From Neckera pumila (taxonomy: Eukaryota > Streptophyta > Bryopsida > Hypnales > Neckeraceae), in the NCBI GenBank assembly GCA_963969595.1, contig OZ018415.1, forward strand, positions 9,672,001 through 9,736,000: a DNA stretch of 64,000 nucleotides, written 5' to 3'. A program made the position numbers and the translations under genes. Below are positions 11,444 to 23,227 of the stretch, one piece after another. The stretch's first letter is position 1, and each line of letters begins with the position of its first letter. The notes beneath the pieces were generated by a model, which was given only the letters and a program-made list of their open reading frames with translations, made no database searches and was not told the DNA's origin.

Positions 11444-14400
11444 CTACTTTTGGCGTTTGTAGATTTTGGCCAAAAATGACTTCAAGACCACCTGTGGCAA
11501 AGCATTTGTATCAACACGGGTGAATTCAAAGAGCACATTATTCTTAGAAAATACTTACAATTTGAAATAAATCTCCAGTAACTCCACCGAACAATAAACG
11601 CCTGGACATTCCAAATTGATAAACATTCAGAATGTAAAGCACAATATAAACATATTGAAAGATGAGACTGCGGGAAAACAATGGAGCTTACTTGCAGGAT
11701 TTGGTTGTTTTGACTCTCGATAGTAGAGATAAGACTTTGGTAGCTATCTTGCTCATAGTCCTCAAATGCTTTCTATGAATCGACATGCCTCAATTAGTTA
11801 CACGTACTTGACACGCCTGTAGCTGATAACTTAAATATGGATTAAGAAACTGTCGATGGAGAATTACTTGTAGGATATATTCCTGCAAGTAAGTGCTGAG
11901 ATTTGGAAAGGAAACGAGATGTTCTCTGGCTACAAATAACAACGGGAAGTCCTAAGCCGACCTGAAGTTCAAGTTCATTGTACACACGCTTCACCTCAGC
12001 AACACAAGATGGGTCTGCCTTCCCATAATTTTTCTGAAACAAAAAAACAAAAAACATAGATGCTCAGACATGATTGAGTGCCCAACAATAGCCCAGTTCG
12101 TAACATAGTACGCAGCGAATCTGCTTTATTCCGTCCAAACCAGAGAAATTTTCATCTTGCCTTCGGTTCTTTTCATTAAGAAAGATTGGATATATCTCTC
12201 CTGTACGATTTTCTGCTTCACAAGACAGAAAGTTACGCATTAAACATGAATGTGTAATTATCTGAGTAGAAGTGGGAATAAAATCGAGAAGGGCTCAGAA
12301 GTATCCATAATTCTTGAAATGGCTCATTGTAAATCCACTTGAAGAGCACACAAGTAATGAAAGCTCACTGAACTCATTCGAGGAACCACCACAGAATGCT
12401 CATTGAAAACCAACTGACCTTCAACATATGTTTCTGAGATTCATTGGCACGCTTCAGAGCTTGAACTATTAGCCAGGAGCACTTTGTGTCTTCAATGTCA
12501 GTTCCAATCTATAGGCATCCAGAATGTTCAAACTGAATTAGAAAGAGCATTTGTGAGGAAGACACTCTCAGTAATCATCAAAAGCGCACCTAGTTAAACT
12601 GCATTACCATTACTGAGGACCTTAGATTATCACAAAAATCGTTCATACATATTACCAATACAGCGAGGTCACTGGGGAATCTCATGAAGGGATCACGAAT
12701 CAGATGTCTTCAGAAACAATAGCCTCCTATTCCAATCATAAGCCAGGCTAGGATCTGAACCAATTGCATACCTTTCCAATCACTTCAGGGGCACCGTAGC
12801 AGTCCAGAAAATCATCCTGCAACACATAAATAAGACGCGGTTTCAGAGGCATTCCACAAATGCATATACAAAGTTGCAAGTGGAAGAAATCGAAATGTCA
12901 GCAGCAGGACGTACCTGAACTTGGAAGTACGTTCCCATCTGAACAAGGACTTCCTTAGCTGCCTCAAACTTAGGCACGCTCGTCTCCCCTGCCAAAAGCA
13001 AAGCGCATGCCACCTACGACACAATAAATGGGCAGCATATGGCAAATTCATCATCAGGATGACTGATTTCAGTTGGAAGTACCCGTAAACGTTAAACACC
13101 AAAACGGGTAGAGATCATTTTGAAAGGTGTGCAAGACAGTGAATCAACTATGGTTTCCGTAAAGGTGGTAATGTCTCTTCAGTATCTGCGACGTAGGATA
13201 ACTCGATCTCCAAGTAAGAATTCCGTAGAAAGCAAATACGAACATGTATAATCAAAGAATGCAAATTTAAAAAATAAAGAACAATGTTTCTTGCAGAGAA
13301 ATCTTATGGGAAGATAAAATGAATAGTAAGCAGTTTTGTATGTCACGATTCGCATATACCTGTTACCCACCAATACAAAGGTCTGGTCACTAAGGAAGTG
13401 CAATTTTTAACCAAGTCAATAACTAAGACAATCAGTGTGGAATAAACGGGCGGCACAACGTCCAGCAACTTATGTAGGCAGCACATATTTGGATAAATCC
13501 ACTTCTCTTGCTGCCGTGGTGATCAGGTCCAACATCTGCCCAGATGCTGTCTGATATTCAACCTGCAGTGTTTGATTCTTCTTCAGTACTCTGAAATTCA
13601 GAGATGATATCTCAGAGAGCCAGTTTGTAAAAGATGTCAAGAACTTAATTCGGAAATGGCTGAAGACAGAAAGAAGCAAAGCCTAAGCAGCAAGATAAAA
13701 GAAAAAAAAAGTCTGCGGAACTAACATCATTGAATAAGTCGACAAGTTCCACGTAGATAGGCGACTGTCGAAAATGTGTCTTCAGAATACGAGAAATGTG
13801 CGTTCTCAATATAATTCCATCATTAATCGCAATGTGACCAACCTGCAGACGAGCATGACCATTAGACAGCAAAGGTTCCAAATCGAAAATTGAATACACC
13901 CATGCGATTTCCCATTCAAGAAGATGCTCACAAGTTCACCTTTATGAAACGCTACCTGTTGAAGTTCTGTCTATTGTGCACCTAAAACTCTCGTGATTAT
14001 TTATCAACTTCCAAAGAGCTTACCTTTGGAACTCGGTACCAGTAGGGTTGTCCTCGACAAATGACTGAGCTGTCATGATATCATCCAGAACCAAAAAATA
14101 GCCTTGCAACTGTATCCAGAGAGATTATAATGAGAACGCACAATCCAGGGAATTGGTAATCACTAACAAAGTCGTCAAAATGATATTTGTTATTTTGAGG
14201 CAAATATAGACAAGAAGTAATGCGAAAAGGTGCCATTTCCTTTCTATGGGAGGTGATCATACCATTCGATGCACCATTCGAGGGCACATGCATTGAATAT
14301 ATCCGTCTCAGAAAGTGACTCCTTCAAAAGCTTCAAACTGTCGACCATTGACAAACCCCTGTTCAATTTGCCTGCACAACATCAATCCAAACGCACACGT

Positions 14401-15881
14401 TCACAAACTTGTCGACAACCTCCAGTACGTCAGATCTGATGCAATCAACCACCATCTGTGCAAAAGGCCTTAACTAGAATAATCCATGCTAAAACTAGAA
14501 GCCAAAAGAACAACAGAAACTCTCAATGCAAATTAACCGGGAATAGGAAGTCACACCTCTAGGAACCGTGTAGTCCAGCATCTACACAACATAACAATTA
14601 ACACATAAGCTATATCAGCAATTGATTAACAAAAATTATCAAGTATATCAACTATATCAGCTCTATCAGCAATTGATTAAATTTGTGAAACCGACCTAGA
14701 TATCATAGCAAATATTAAGTCACCGTTGAGGCTGCCATAGTTAATGTGGGCACACCAAACATCCAAGATTTTGTTTGCAAAGGGATGAACGTGATATGTG
14801 GCTACGGTAACAAGAATTCTCTCTCAAGAAAGCGGCACATCACTAGTGCAAAACATTGGTTTTAGTGACATTTTAAATGACATTTGGATGTCATTTAAGC
14901 CACCCGCAAAGGTGGTTGAAATGACATCCAAATGTCATTCAAAATGTCATTTTTTTGATGTCACTTCAATATACTTGTAGTGTACATTTTAGTTCTTCAA
15001 AATCTATCAAATAAGTAGATTTTACTTTTCAAAATATCCAGAAATGTAGATTTTACTTTCTACATTCTTCAAAAAATGTAGATTTCACTTTCCAAAATTT
15101 TAAAAAATGTAGATTTCAATTCTCAAAATCTTTAGAGGGGGAGATTTTACTTTTCAACATCTTCCAAATTTGTTGATTTTACTTTCCTAAATTTTGAAAA
15201 AATGTAGATTTTACTTTCTAAAATTCTATGCAACCTAAACACATGTACCTTTCTTCGCTCATATATTGGAAAAGAAATTTTTATGTCTTGGAATATCCTA
15301 CTAGTGTCATTTATTTCTATTACTTGTCTTCCCCATGACAATTGTTATGGGACAATGTTTTCTTTTAAAATCTACCAAATTTGTTGCACCAAATGACATT
15401 AATCTCATTTTTGATTGAAACAAACATTCTAGGATCAATAATTCTTCTAAAATCTACCAAATTTTCAATGACATGGTTGAAATGACATTTTTGAAAAAAA
15501 TGTCATTTCAGCATGTCATTAAAACCAGTGTTTTGCACTAGTGCATTGGTTGATGCAACGCGAAGATTCTTAAGAGAAGAAACCCATGCACCTAACAAAG
15601 ACAAACATGTGTAGCAACGTTCGAGCACACGATTTCTGCGAGTTAAAAAAAGCAGATTGTATCTCAAAGGAAATCCAAAATTACAGACATTGAAGTTCAA
15701 GCAGATCATCAACCTCCTCAACCCAAGCTTGGGATTCATCGGTGTACGTGATGAGCTCTGAATTGGACAGAAGCTCCTTCTTTAGCTACTGATAAACTTC
15801 CATAAACTTTTCCCTTTCGCCCACATTGCTGCTCTTCTTCTTCTCCACCTCTGGAGTAAGCATTGCGACCACAAACGCCAT
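11444..15881 (-). pseudogene. FPS: farnesyl diphosphate synthase, disrupted, left copy (retains promoter)
   Basis: FPS condenses isopentenyl diphosphate with dimethylallyl and then geranyl diphosphate to make farnesyl diphosphate for sterols and sesquiterpenes. Thirteen coding exons on the minus strand: 15,881-15,714, 14,581-14,557, 14,371-14,263, 14,109-14,024, 13,842-13,726, 13,562-13,473, 13,359-13,308, 13,013-12,915, 12,816-12,772, 12,508-12,419, 12,033-11,962, 11,772-11,692 and 11,491-11,444. Exons 5 and 8-13 are clean, with the second Asp-rich motif (DDFLD, exon 9) and the usual KIYKRQK C-terminus. Lesions: TAG at codon 32; one base missing at the exon-3 donor; one base missing after DDIM in exon 4, which removes the last Asp of the first DDxxD motif and shifts the following RGQP region; the exon-6 donor lost (TAAGT for GTAAGT); and the exon-7 donor AT instead of GT. 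The leader exon lies upstream in the spacer. Intron 1 holds a CACTA element. Confidence 0.88.
14841..15543. mobile_element. non-autonomous CACTA element in FPS intron 1, left copy
   Basis: This is the mirror of 18,078-18,780. Termini are CACTAGTGCAAAACA, the element is 703 bp, and the 3-bp target duplication is ATG (CAT on the plus strand). Confidence 0.85.
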
Positions 15882-16032
15882 AAACACTCCTCACCTACAA
15901 AATTTTTTTACCAAAAACAAATTAGCGCTCCGAATCACCACGATCGAACTCAATGCAAAATAGAATCCAAAAGAGAATTCGAAGTAAAGGAAATCCTAAT
16001 AAAAAGAGTCGCAAAATGAGGTTCCGCAGGTC

Positions 16033-16094
16033 TTTTTCTCTATTGGAATCGCTTTAGGAAGGCGTCATTCTGAAGCGATTTCAATAGAGAAAAA
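16033..16094. other. imperfect 22-bp-stem hairpin in FPS leader intron, left copy
   Basis: This is the mirror of 17,527-17,588. It lies in the intron between the FPS leader exon and coding exon 1. Confidence 0.6.
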
Positions 16095-16118
16095 AAACTT
16101 GGCAACGTAAGATTTTCT

Positions 16119-16567
16119 TTTCTTGAGGAAGGCTTGAGGAAAGAGGAATTAAACTCACTGTTTCGGAGAAGACACCGATGGATCTGCGGAGCAAAACGAA
16201 AGCGAAGGTGATTGGAGAACAGCAGAGAAGAGCTCCAGCATCTGAATCTGCAGGCATTTCCAAAGGGTCAGGTGGATGGATGAACATCATCCAATCTTAA
16301 CATCCATCGACTGAAAATTTAGTCGTCACTTTATTAACATGCCGTTGGCCTAGTTTTGGTGGTTTTGTCATGCTTTTGTCATCAGGGGTCCAACTTTGGC
16401 TACCATGACTACATTTGCCAACTCTGATTGGGGTCCCTCCTGGGAAGCTAAGAAGGTCCTTGTAAAGCAGAAGCTGGCCAACTCCCAAACACGCTCTCTA
16501 GTAACCTTAGTGTTGTGGCACATCAAACAAACATTGAAGTTCCTTCAGACAGGCTATACCTCAAAAA
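16119..16567 (-). promoter_or_regulatory. FPS promoter and 5' leader exon (left copy only)
   Basis: On the minus strand this reads as a leader exon ending at 16,159 with donor GTGAGT. A leader intron follows and runs to 15,895, where TTTTGTAG precedes a 13-nt untranslated piece and the FPS ATG at 15,881. A diverged copy lies at 38,183-38,663 in the plus orientation. The exon and promoter call is inferred from the splice signals and position; no TATA box was assigned. The right FPS copy has no such sequence upstream. Confidence 0.6.
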
Positions 16568-16699
16568 CATTGATGTTACATTGGACATTTTTGTTGACAA
16601 AAAATATGGTTTTGTTCCATTAGTTATCCACTAAAATCCGTCAAGAAAAATTAGGGCTCATCACCTCAAATGCGGGTTTCTTATAGTGAATATTGTGAC

Positions 16700-16905
16700 G
16701 CATAGTTGTCATAATAGAAGGACCATTTGTCTAAACTATTCAATATGTCCACCTGTTTGGGACGTCCGATGACCCTCATTTGCCCAATGTAACTACTTTA
16801 AGGTAGTTACATTGTTTGTTTGGTCCGTCCAAACTGGTTAATATGTCCGCCCATCTGGGACATCTAGTGTTCCTAAATCGCCTAATGTAACAATAACATT
16901 GTGGC
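16700..16905 (+). repeat. GGACGGACC dispersed repeat, spacer copy (block 16,568-16,972)
   Basis: The ~205-bp core begins GCATAGTTGTCA and ends CAATAACATTGTGGC. It is a dimer of a ~100-bp unit (GTCCAAACT...AATATGTCCGCC...GGGAC) flanking a near-palindrome at GTAACTACTTTAAGGTAGTT. Other copies are at 33,531-33,740, 35,349-35,529 and 36,152-36,358. The whole surrounding block 16,568-16,972 is collinear, in inverse orientation, with 36,087-36,489. Confidence 0.75.
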
Positions 16906-17000
16906 AACTTTAGGATATTAATACTATAACCATTTTAAGTGAGTAAGATGATTATTATGGATGTACTTCTTGATGGATATATAATAATCATCCATAATAA

Positions 17001-17448
17001 TCATCTTCTAATAATAATATTATAATAATCATCTTCTAATAATAATATTATAATAATCATCTTCTAATAATAATATTATAATAATCATCTTCTAATAATA
17101 ATATTATAATAATCATCTTCTAATAATAATATTATAATAATCATCTTATAATAATAATATTATACTAATCATCTTATAATAATAATATTATAATAATCAT
17201 CTTATAATAATAATATTATACTAATCATCTTATAATAATAATATTATAATAATCATCTTATAATAATAATATTATAATAATCATCTTCTAATAATAATAT
17301 TATAATAATCATCTTATAATAATAATATTATAATAATCATCTTATAATAATAATATTATAATAATCATCTTCTAATAATAATATTATAATAATCATCTTA
17401 TAATAATAATATTATAATAATCATCTTATAATAATAATATTATAATAA
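17001..17448 (+). repeat. 28-bp AT-rich tandem array, 16 units
   Basis: TCATCTTCTAATAATAATAT-type units recur exactly every 28 bp from 17,001 to 17,448, with ragged edges from about 16,976 to 17,502. Units differ at CTTCTA versus CTTATA and at ATAATAATC versus ATACTAATC. Each unit contains the palindrome ATAATATTAT. The array abuts the first base of the right palindrome arm. Confidence 0.9.
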
Positions 17449-17526
17449 TCTTATATAATCTTATAATAATCATCCATATTAATCATCCATAATAATCATC
17501 GTAGAAAATCTTACGTTGCCAAGTTT

Positions 17527-17588
17527 TTTTTCTCTATTGAAATCGCTTCAGAATGACGCCTTCCTAAAGCGATTCCAATAGAGAAAAA
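17527..17588 (+). other. imperfect 22-bp-stem hairpin in FPS leader intron, right copy
   Basis: TTTTTCTCTATTGAAATCGC pairs with the reverse complement at 17,567-17,588, with one mismatch and a loop of about 18 nt. It could be a MITE scar or a structured intronic RNA element. Nothing further is visible. Confidence 0.6.
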
Positions 17589-17739
17589 GACCTGCGGAAC
17601 CTCATTTTGCGACTCTTTTTATTAGGATTTCCTTTACTTCGAATTCTCTTTTGGATTCTATTTTGCATTGAGTTCGATCGTGGTGATTCGGAGCGCTAAT
17701 TTGTTTTTGGTAAAAAAATTTTGTAGGTGAGGAGTGTTT

Positions 17740-20700
17740 ATGGCGTTTGTGGTCGCAATGCTTACTCCAGAGGTGGAGAAGAAGAAGAGCAGCAATGTGG
17801 GCGAAAGGGAAAAGTTTATGGAAGTTTATCAGTAGCTAAAGAAGGAGCTTCTGTCCAATTCAGAGCTCATCACGTACACCGATGAATCCCAAGCTTGGGT
17901 TGAGGAGGTTGATGATCTGCTTGAACTTCAATGTCTGTAATTTTGGATTTCCTTTGAGATACAATCTGCTTTTTTTAACTCGCAGAAATCGTGTGCTCGA
18001 ACGTTGCTACACATGTTTGTCTTTGTTAGGTGCATGGGTTTCTTCTCTTAAGAATCTTCGCGTTGCATCAACCAATGCACTAGTGCAAAACACTGGTTTT
18101 AATGACATGCTAAAATGACATTTTTTTCAAAAATGTCATTTCAACCATGTCATTGAAAATTTGGTAGATTTTAGAAGAATTATTGATCCTAGAATGTTTG
18201 TTTCAATCAAAAATGAGATTAATGTCATTTGGTGCAACAAATTTGGTAGATTTTAAAAGAAAACATTGTCCCATAACAATTGTCATGGGGAAGACAAGTA
18301 ATAGAAATAAATGACACTAGTAGGATATTCCAAGACATAAAAATTTCTTTTCCAATATATGAGCGAAGAAAGGTACATGTGTTTAGGTTGCATAGAATTT
18401 TAGAAAGTAAAATCTACATTTTTTCAAAATTTAGGAAAGTAAAATCAACAAATTTGGAAGATGTTGAAAAGTAAAATCTCCCCCTCTAAAGATTTTGAGA
18501 ATTGAAATCTACATTTTTTAAAATTTTGGAAAGTGAAATCTACATTTTTTGAAGAATGTAGAAAGTAAAATCTACATTTCTGGATATTTTGAAAAGTAAA
18601 ATCTACTTATTTGATAGATTTTGAAGAACTAAAATGTACACTACAAGTATATTGAAGTGACATCAAAAAAATGACATTTTGAATGACATTTGGATGTCAT
18701 TTCAACCACCTTTGCGGGTGGCTTAAATGACATCCAAATGTCATTTAAAATGTCACTAAAACCAATGTTTTGCACTAGTGATGTGCCGCTTTCTTGAGAG
18801 AGAATTCTTGTTACCGTAGCCACATATCACGTTCATCCCTTTGCAAACAAAATCTTGGATGTTTGGTGTGCCCACATTAACTATGGCAGCCTCAACGGTG
18901 ACTTAATATTTGCTATGATATCTAGGTCGGTTTCACAAATTTAATCAATTGCTGATAGAGCTGATATAGTTGATATACTTGATAATTTTTGTTAATCAAT
19001 TGCTGATATAGCTTATGTGTTAATTGTTATGTTGTGTAGATGCTGGACTACACGGTTCCTAGAGGTGTGACTTCCTATTCCCGGTTAATTTGCATTGAGA
19101 GTTTCTGTTGTTCTTTTGGCTTCTAGTTTTAGCATGGATTATTCTAGTTAAGGCCTTTTGCACAGATGGTGGTTGATTGCATCAGATCTGACGTACTGGA
19201 GGTTGTCGACAAGTTTGTGAACGTGTGCGTTTGGATTGATGTTGTGCAGGCAAATTGAACAGGGGTTTGTCAATGGTCGACAGTTTGAAGCTTTTGAAGG
19301 AGTCACTTTCTGAGACGGATATATTCAATGCATGTGCCCTCGAATGGTGCATCGAATGGTATGATCACCTCCCATAGAAAGGAAATGGCACCTTTTCGCA
19401 TTACTTCTTGTCTATATTTGCCTCAAAATAACAAATATCATTTTGACGACTTTGTTAGTGATTACCAATTCCCTGGATTGTGCGTTCTCATTATAATCTC
19501 TCTGGATACAGTTGCAAGGCTATTTTTTGGTTCTGGATGATATCATGACAGCTCAGTCATTTGTCGAGGACAACCCTACTGGTACCGAGTTCCAAAGGTA
19601 AGCTCTTTGGAAGTTGATAAATAATCACGAGAGTTTTAGGTGCACAATAGACAGAACTTCAACAGGTAGCGTTTCATAAAGGTGAACTTGTGAGCATCTT
19701 CTTGAATGGGAAATCGCATGGGTGTATTCAATTTTCGATTTGGAACCTTTGCTGTCTAATGGTCATGCTCGTCTGCAGGTTGGTCACATTGCGATTAATG
19801 ATGGAATTATATTGAGAACGCACATTTCTCGTATTCTGAAGACACATTTTCGACAGTCGCCTATCTACGTGGAACTTGTCGACTTATTCAATGATGTTAG
19901 TTCCGCAGACTTTTTTTTTCTTTTATCTTGCTGCTTAGGCTTTGCTTCTTTCTGTCTTCAGCCATTTCCGAATTAAGTTCTTGACATCTTTTACAAACTG
20001 GCTCTCTGAGATATCATCTCTGAATTTCAGAGTACTGAAGAAGAATCAAACACTGCAGGTTGAATATCAGACAGCATCTGGGCAGATGTTGGACCTGATC
20101 ACCACGGCAGCAAGAGAAGTGGATTTATCCAAATATGTGCTGCCTACATAAGTTGCTGGACGTTGTGCCGCCCGTTTATTCCACACTGATTGTCTTAGTT
20201 ATTGACTTGGTTAAAAATTGCACTTCCTTAGTGACCAGACCTTTGTATTGGTGGGTAACAGGTATATGCGAATCGTGACATACAAAACTGCTTACTATTC
20301 ATTTTATCTTCCCATAAGATTTCTCTGCAAGAAACATTGTTCTTTATTTTTTAAATTTGCATTCTTTGATTATACATGTTCGTATTTGCTTTCTACGGAA
20401 TTCTTACTTGGAGATCGAGTTATCCTACGTCGCAGATACTGAAGAGACATTACCACCTTTACGGAAACCATAGTTGATTCACTGTCTTGCACACCTTTCA
20501 AAATGATCTCTACCCGTTTTGGTGTTTAACGTTTACGGGTACTTCCAACTGAAATCAGTCATCCTGATGATGAATTTGCCATATGCTGCCCATTTATTGT
20601 GTCGTAGGTGGCATGCGCTTTGCTTTTGGCAGGGGAGACGAGCGTGCCTAAGTTTGAGGCAGCTAAGGAAGTCCTTGTTCAGATGGGAACGTACTTCCAA

Positions 20701-22177
20701 GTTCAGGTACGTCCTGCTGCTGACATTTCGATTTCTTCCACTTGCAACTTTGTATATGCATTTGTGGAATGCCTCTGAAACCGCGTCTTATTTATGTGTT
20801 GCAGGATGATTTTCTGGACTGCTACGGTGCCCCTGAAGTGATTGGAAAGGTATGCAATTGGTTCAGATCCTAGCCTGGCTTATGATTGGAATAGGAGGCT
20901 ATTGTTTCTGAAGACATCTGATTCGTGATCCCTTCATGAGATTCCCCAGTGACCTCGCTGTATTGGTAATATGTATGAACGATTTTTGTGATAATCTAAG
21001 GTCCTCAGTAATGGTAATGCAGTTTAACTAGGTGCGCTTTTGATGATTACTGAGAGTGTCTTCCTCACAAATGCTCTTTCTAATTCAGTTTGAACATTCT
21101 GGATGCCTATAGATTGGAACTGACATTGAAGACACAAAGTGCTCCTGGCTAATAGTTCAAGCTCTGAAGCGTGCCAATGAATCTCAGAAACATATGTTGA
21201 AGGTCAGTTGGTTTTCAATGAGCATTCTGTGGTGGTTCCTCGAATGAGTTCAGTGAGCTTTCATTACTTGTGTGCTCTTCAAGTGGATTTACAATGAGCC
21301 ATTTCAAGAATTATGGATACTTCTGAGCCCTTCTCGATTTTATTCCCACTTCTACTCAGATAATTACACATTCATGTTTAATGCGTAACTTTCTGTCTTG
21401 TGAAGCAGAAAATCGTACAGGAGAGATATATCCAATCTTTCTTAATGAAAAGAACCGAAGGCAAGATGAAAATTTCTCTGGTTTGGACGGAATAAAGCAG
21501 ATTCGCTGCGTACTATGTTACGAACTGGGCTATTGTTGGGCACTCAATCATGTCTGAGCATCTATGTTTTTTGTTTTTTTGTTTCAGAAAAATTATGGGA
21601 AGGCAGACCCATCTTGTGTTGCTGAGGTGAAGCGTGTGTACAATGAACTTGAACTTCAGGTCGGCTTAGGACTTCCCGTTGTTATTTGTAGCCAGAGAAC
21701 ATCTCGTTTCCTTTCCAAATCTCAGCACTTACTTGCAGGAATATATCCTACAAGTAATTCTCCATCGACAGTTTCTTAATCCATATTTAAGTTATCAGCT
21801 ACAGGCGTGTCAAGTACGTGTAACTAATTGAGGCATGTCGATTCATAGAAAGCATTTGAGGACTATGAGCAAGATAGCTACCAAAGTCTTATCTCTACTA
21901 TCGAGAGTCAAAACAACCAAATCCTGCAAGTAAGCTCCATTGTTTTCCCGCAGTCTCATCTTTCAATATGTTTATATTGTGCTTTACATTCTGAATGTTT
22001 ATCAATTTGGAATGTCCAGGCGTTTATTGTTCGGTGGAGTTACTGGAGATTTATTTCAAATTGTAAGTATTTTCTAAGAATAATGTGCTCTTTGAATTCA
22101 CCCGTGTTGATACAAATGCTTTGCCACAGGTGGTCTTGAAGTCATTTTTGGCCAAAATCTACAAACGCCAAAAGTAG
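17740..22177 (+). pseudogene. FPS: farnesyl diphosphate synthase, disrupted, right copy (promoterless)
   Basis: Exons: 17,740-17,907, 19,040-19,064, 19,250-19,358, 19,512-19,597, 19,779-19,895, 20,059-20,148, 20,262-20,313, 20,608-20,706, 20,805-20,849, 21,113-21,202, 21,588-21,659, 21,849-21,929 and 22,130-22,177. Family landmarks include MLDYTVP (exon 2), [12 protein letters not shown] (exons 2-3), LVLDDIM (exon 4), IAINDGIILR (exon 5), YKTAYYSFYLP (exon 7), GTYFQVQ (exon 8), DDFLDCYG (exon 9) and KIYKRQK (exon 13). Lesions are identical to the left copy: TAG at 17,833-17,835, a missing base at 19,358/19,359, a missing base after 19,547, donor loss at 20,148/20,149, and donor GT to AT at 20,314. 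The combined exons would encode about 360 residues, a normal FPS length. The leader exon and promoter are replaced by the 28-bp array. Three lesions are single missing bases, so sequencing error should be excluded before calling both copies dead. Confidence 0.88.
18078..18780. mobile_element. non-autonomous CACTA element in FPS intron 1, right copy
   Basis: It begins CACTAGTGCAAAACACTGG and ends with the inverse CCAATGTTTTGCACTAGTG. The 3-bp target duplication is ATG (18,075-18,077 and 18,781-18,783). The subterminal parts repeat short TGACATTT/AAATGTCA motifs in both orientations, and the interior has runs of GTAAAATCTACATTT. It has no transposase frame. A 3-bp duplication with CACTA termini identifies the CACTA/EnSpm superfamily. 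Confidence 0.88.
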
Positions 22178-22443
22178 AGCTGATGGCTAGACTTGGAAAG
22201 GCAGCAGCCACTCTAGTTCAGATGGGGTCCCAAGACTGCTACCAGCTTGTTGCGAACATTGTGATGCCCCAGGAATTCGTGCAAGGTTTTTTATATTCAC
22301 TTTTACGTTTAAATTTGGACACGAGGTGCAGTGATTTGAGTCAAAAGAGCCTTATGTCCAAACGATTTTATAATGCAAGTCGTCTTAGAATTGATAGTGC
22401 TGAATTGGCCAGCCTAATTATGCAGATATTAACGACAACTGTA
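22178..22443 (+). other. probable FPS 3' UTR/downstream, right copy
   Basis: The sequence from the FPS stop to the Helitron-like element contains a short frame but no recognisable domain. The mirror is 11,178-11,443. Confidence 0.4.
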
Positions 22444-22965
22444 TCAATACCTTAAATGAGGCTGTTTGTTTGTTTGTTTGTTTGTTTGTTTGTTTGTTTG
22501 TTTGTTTGTTTGTTTTGTTTTGTTTTGTTTTGTTTTGTTTTGTTTTGTTTTGTTTGTAGCGTGGACAACTTCCTGACCGTGCGTCCCCCGGCCGCGTGCT
22601 TGGTACCGTCGGAAAGCTCTCGCCAAGGAGGGGTGCACCGGCTTGGTTTCGTGGCGTTTGGAGCGGTGGTGCAAAAGTTATTGAATTTCAAAGTATTTAT
22701 TGATTAAAAAGTTAGAAAATTACTTTTACTTTGATTTTGGTGGCGTTCTTGCTACTGGGAGTGGAACCGAGAGTTAGAAAATTGCTTTTACTTTGATTTT
22801 GGTGGCGTTCTTGCTTCTGGGAGTGGAACTGGGAGTGGAACCGGGAGTTAGAAAATTACTTTTGCTTTGATTTTGGTGGCGTTCTTGCTTCTAGGAGTGG
22901 AATCGAGAGTTAGAAAATTACTTTTCCTTTTATTTTAGTTGTGGCAACGACACAGGGCACACTAG
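22444..22965 (+). mobile_element. Helitron-like non-autonomous element, right-arm copy
   Basis: The element starts TCAATACCTTAAATGAGGC after an A and ends CACACTAG before a T, with no target duplication. Just upstream of the end is a small stem (GTTG-TGG-CAAC). TC...CTAG termini, a 3' hairpin and A|T insertion are Helitron hallmarks. Inside are (GTTT)n then (GTTTT)n tracts (22,464-22,555) and three tandem ~60-75-bp units containing TTTGATTTTGGTGGCGTTC and GGGAGTGGAACC. The copy at 40,962-41,352 shares both ends. The stem is short, so the assignment is tentative. Confidence 0.55.
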
Positions 22966-23227
22966 TACATATGAAATTGTAATTGAACTTCAAAATCCTT
23001 CACTCTGTTTGGTCCCATTTTGTGACTAATTATGAATGAAGATTCTTATATTTATTTTTCAGAGATGAAATCACATGTTTTCTTACTCGTTAAAAATTTA
23101 GATTTTTTTGTGAAAACTTGAATTTATTGAGAATTTTTGAAGGAAAAGTGAAGTGGGAAACTACTACTAAATTTCACAATTGGAATTGACATTCTATTGT
23201 GTTAAATTTATTGATTCACAATTTTTT

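Larger units (their letters stand above)
2651..16118 (+). repeat. left arm of a 13.47-kb near-perfect inverted repeat
   Basis: The reverse complement of this arm is found at 17,503-30,970. The coordinate sum of paired features is 33,621 at every point tested, so there is no net insertion or deletion over 13,468 bp. The only difference I found is 4,474 G versus 29,147 T (A on the matching strand). At both ends the left arm runs smoothly into related sequence: the rest of repeat R1 outside, and the FPS leader exon and promoter inside. I infer that the left arm is the source copy. Confidence 0.95.

Noticed and set aside
16081..16488. Short minus-strand frames conserved at 38,270-38,782
   Set aside because: They lie in the FPS promoter and leader exon; similarity between copies reflects duplication, and the frames have no start context or family.
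17001..17448. Regular 28-bp periodicity, CRISPR-like spacing
   Set aside because: There are no unique spacers; the whole period repeats, the window is eukaryotic, and no cas genes are present.
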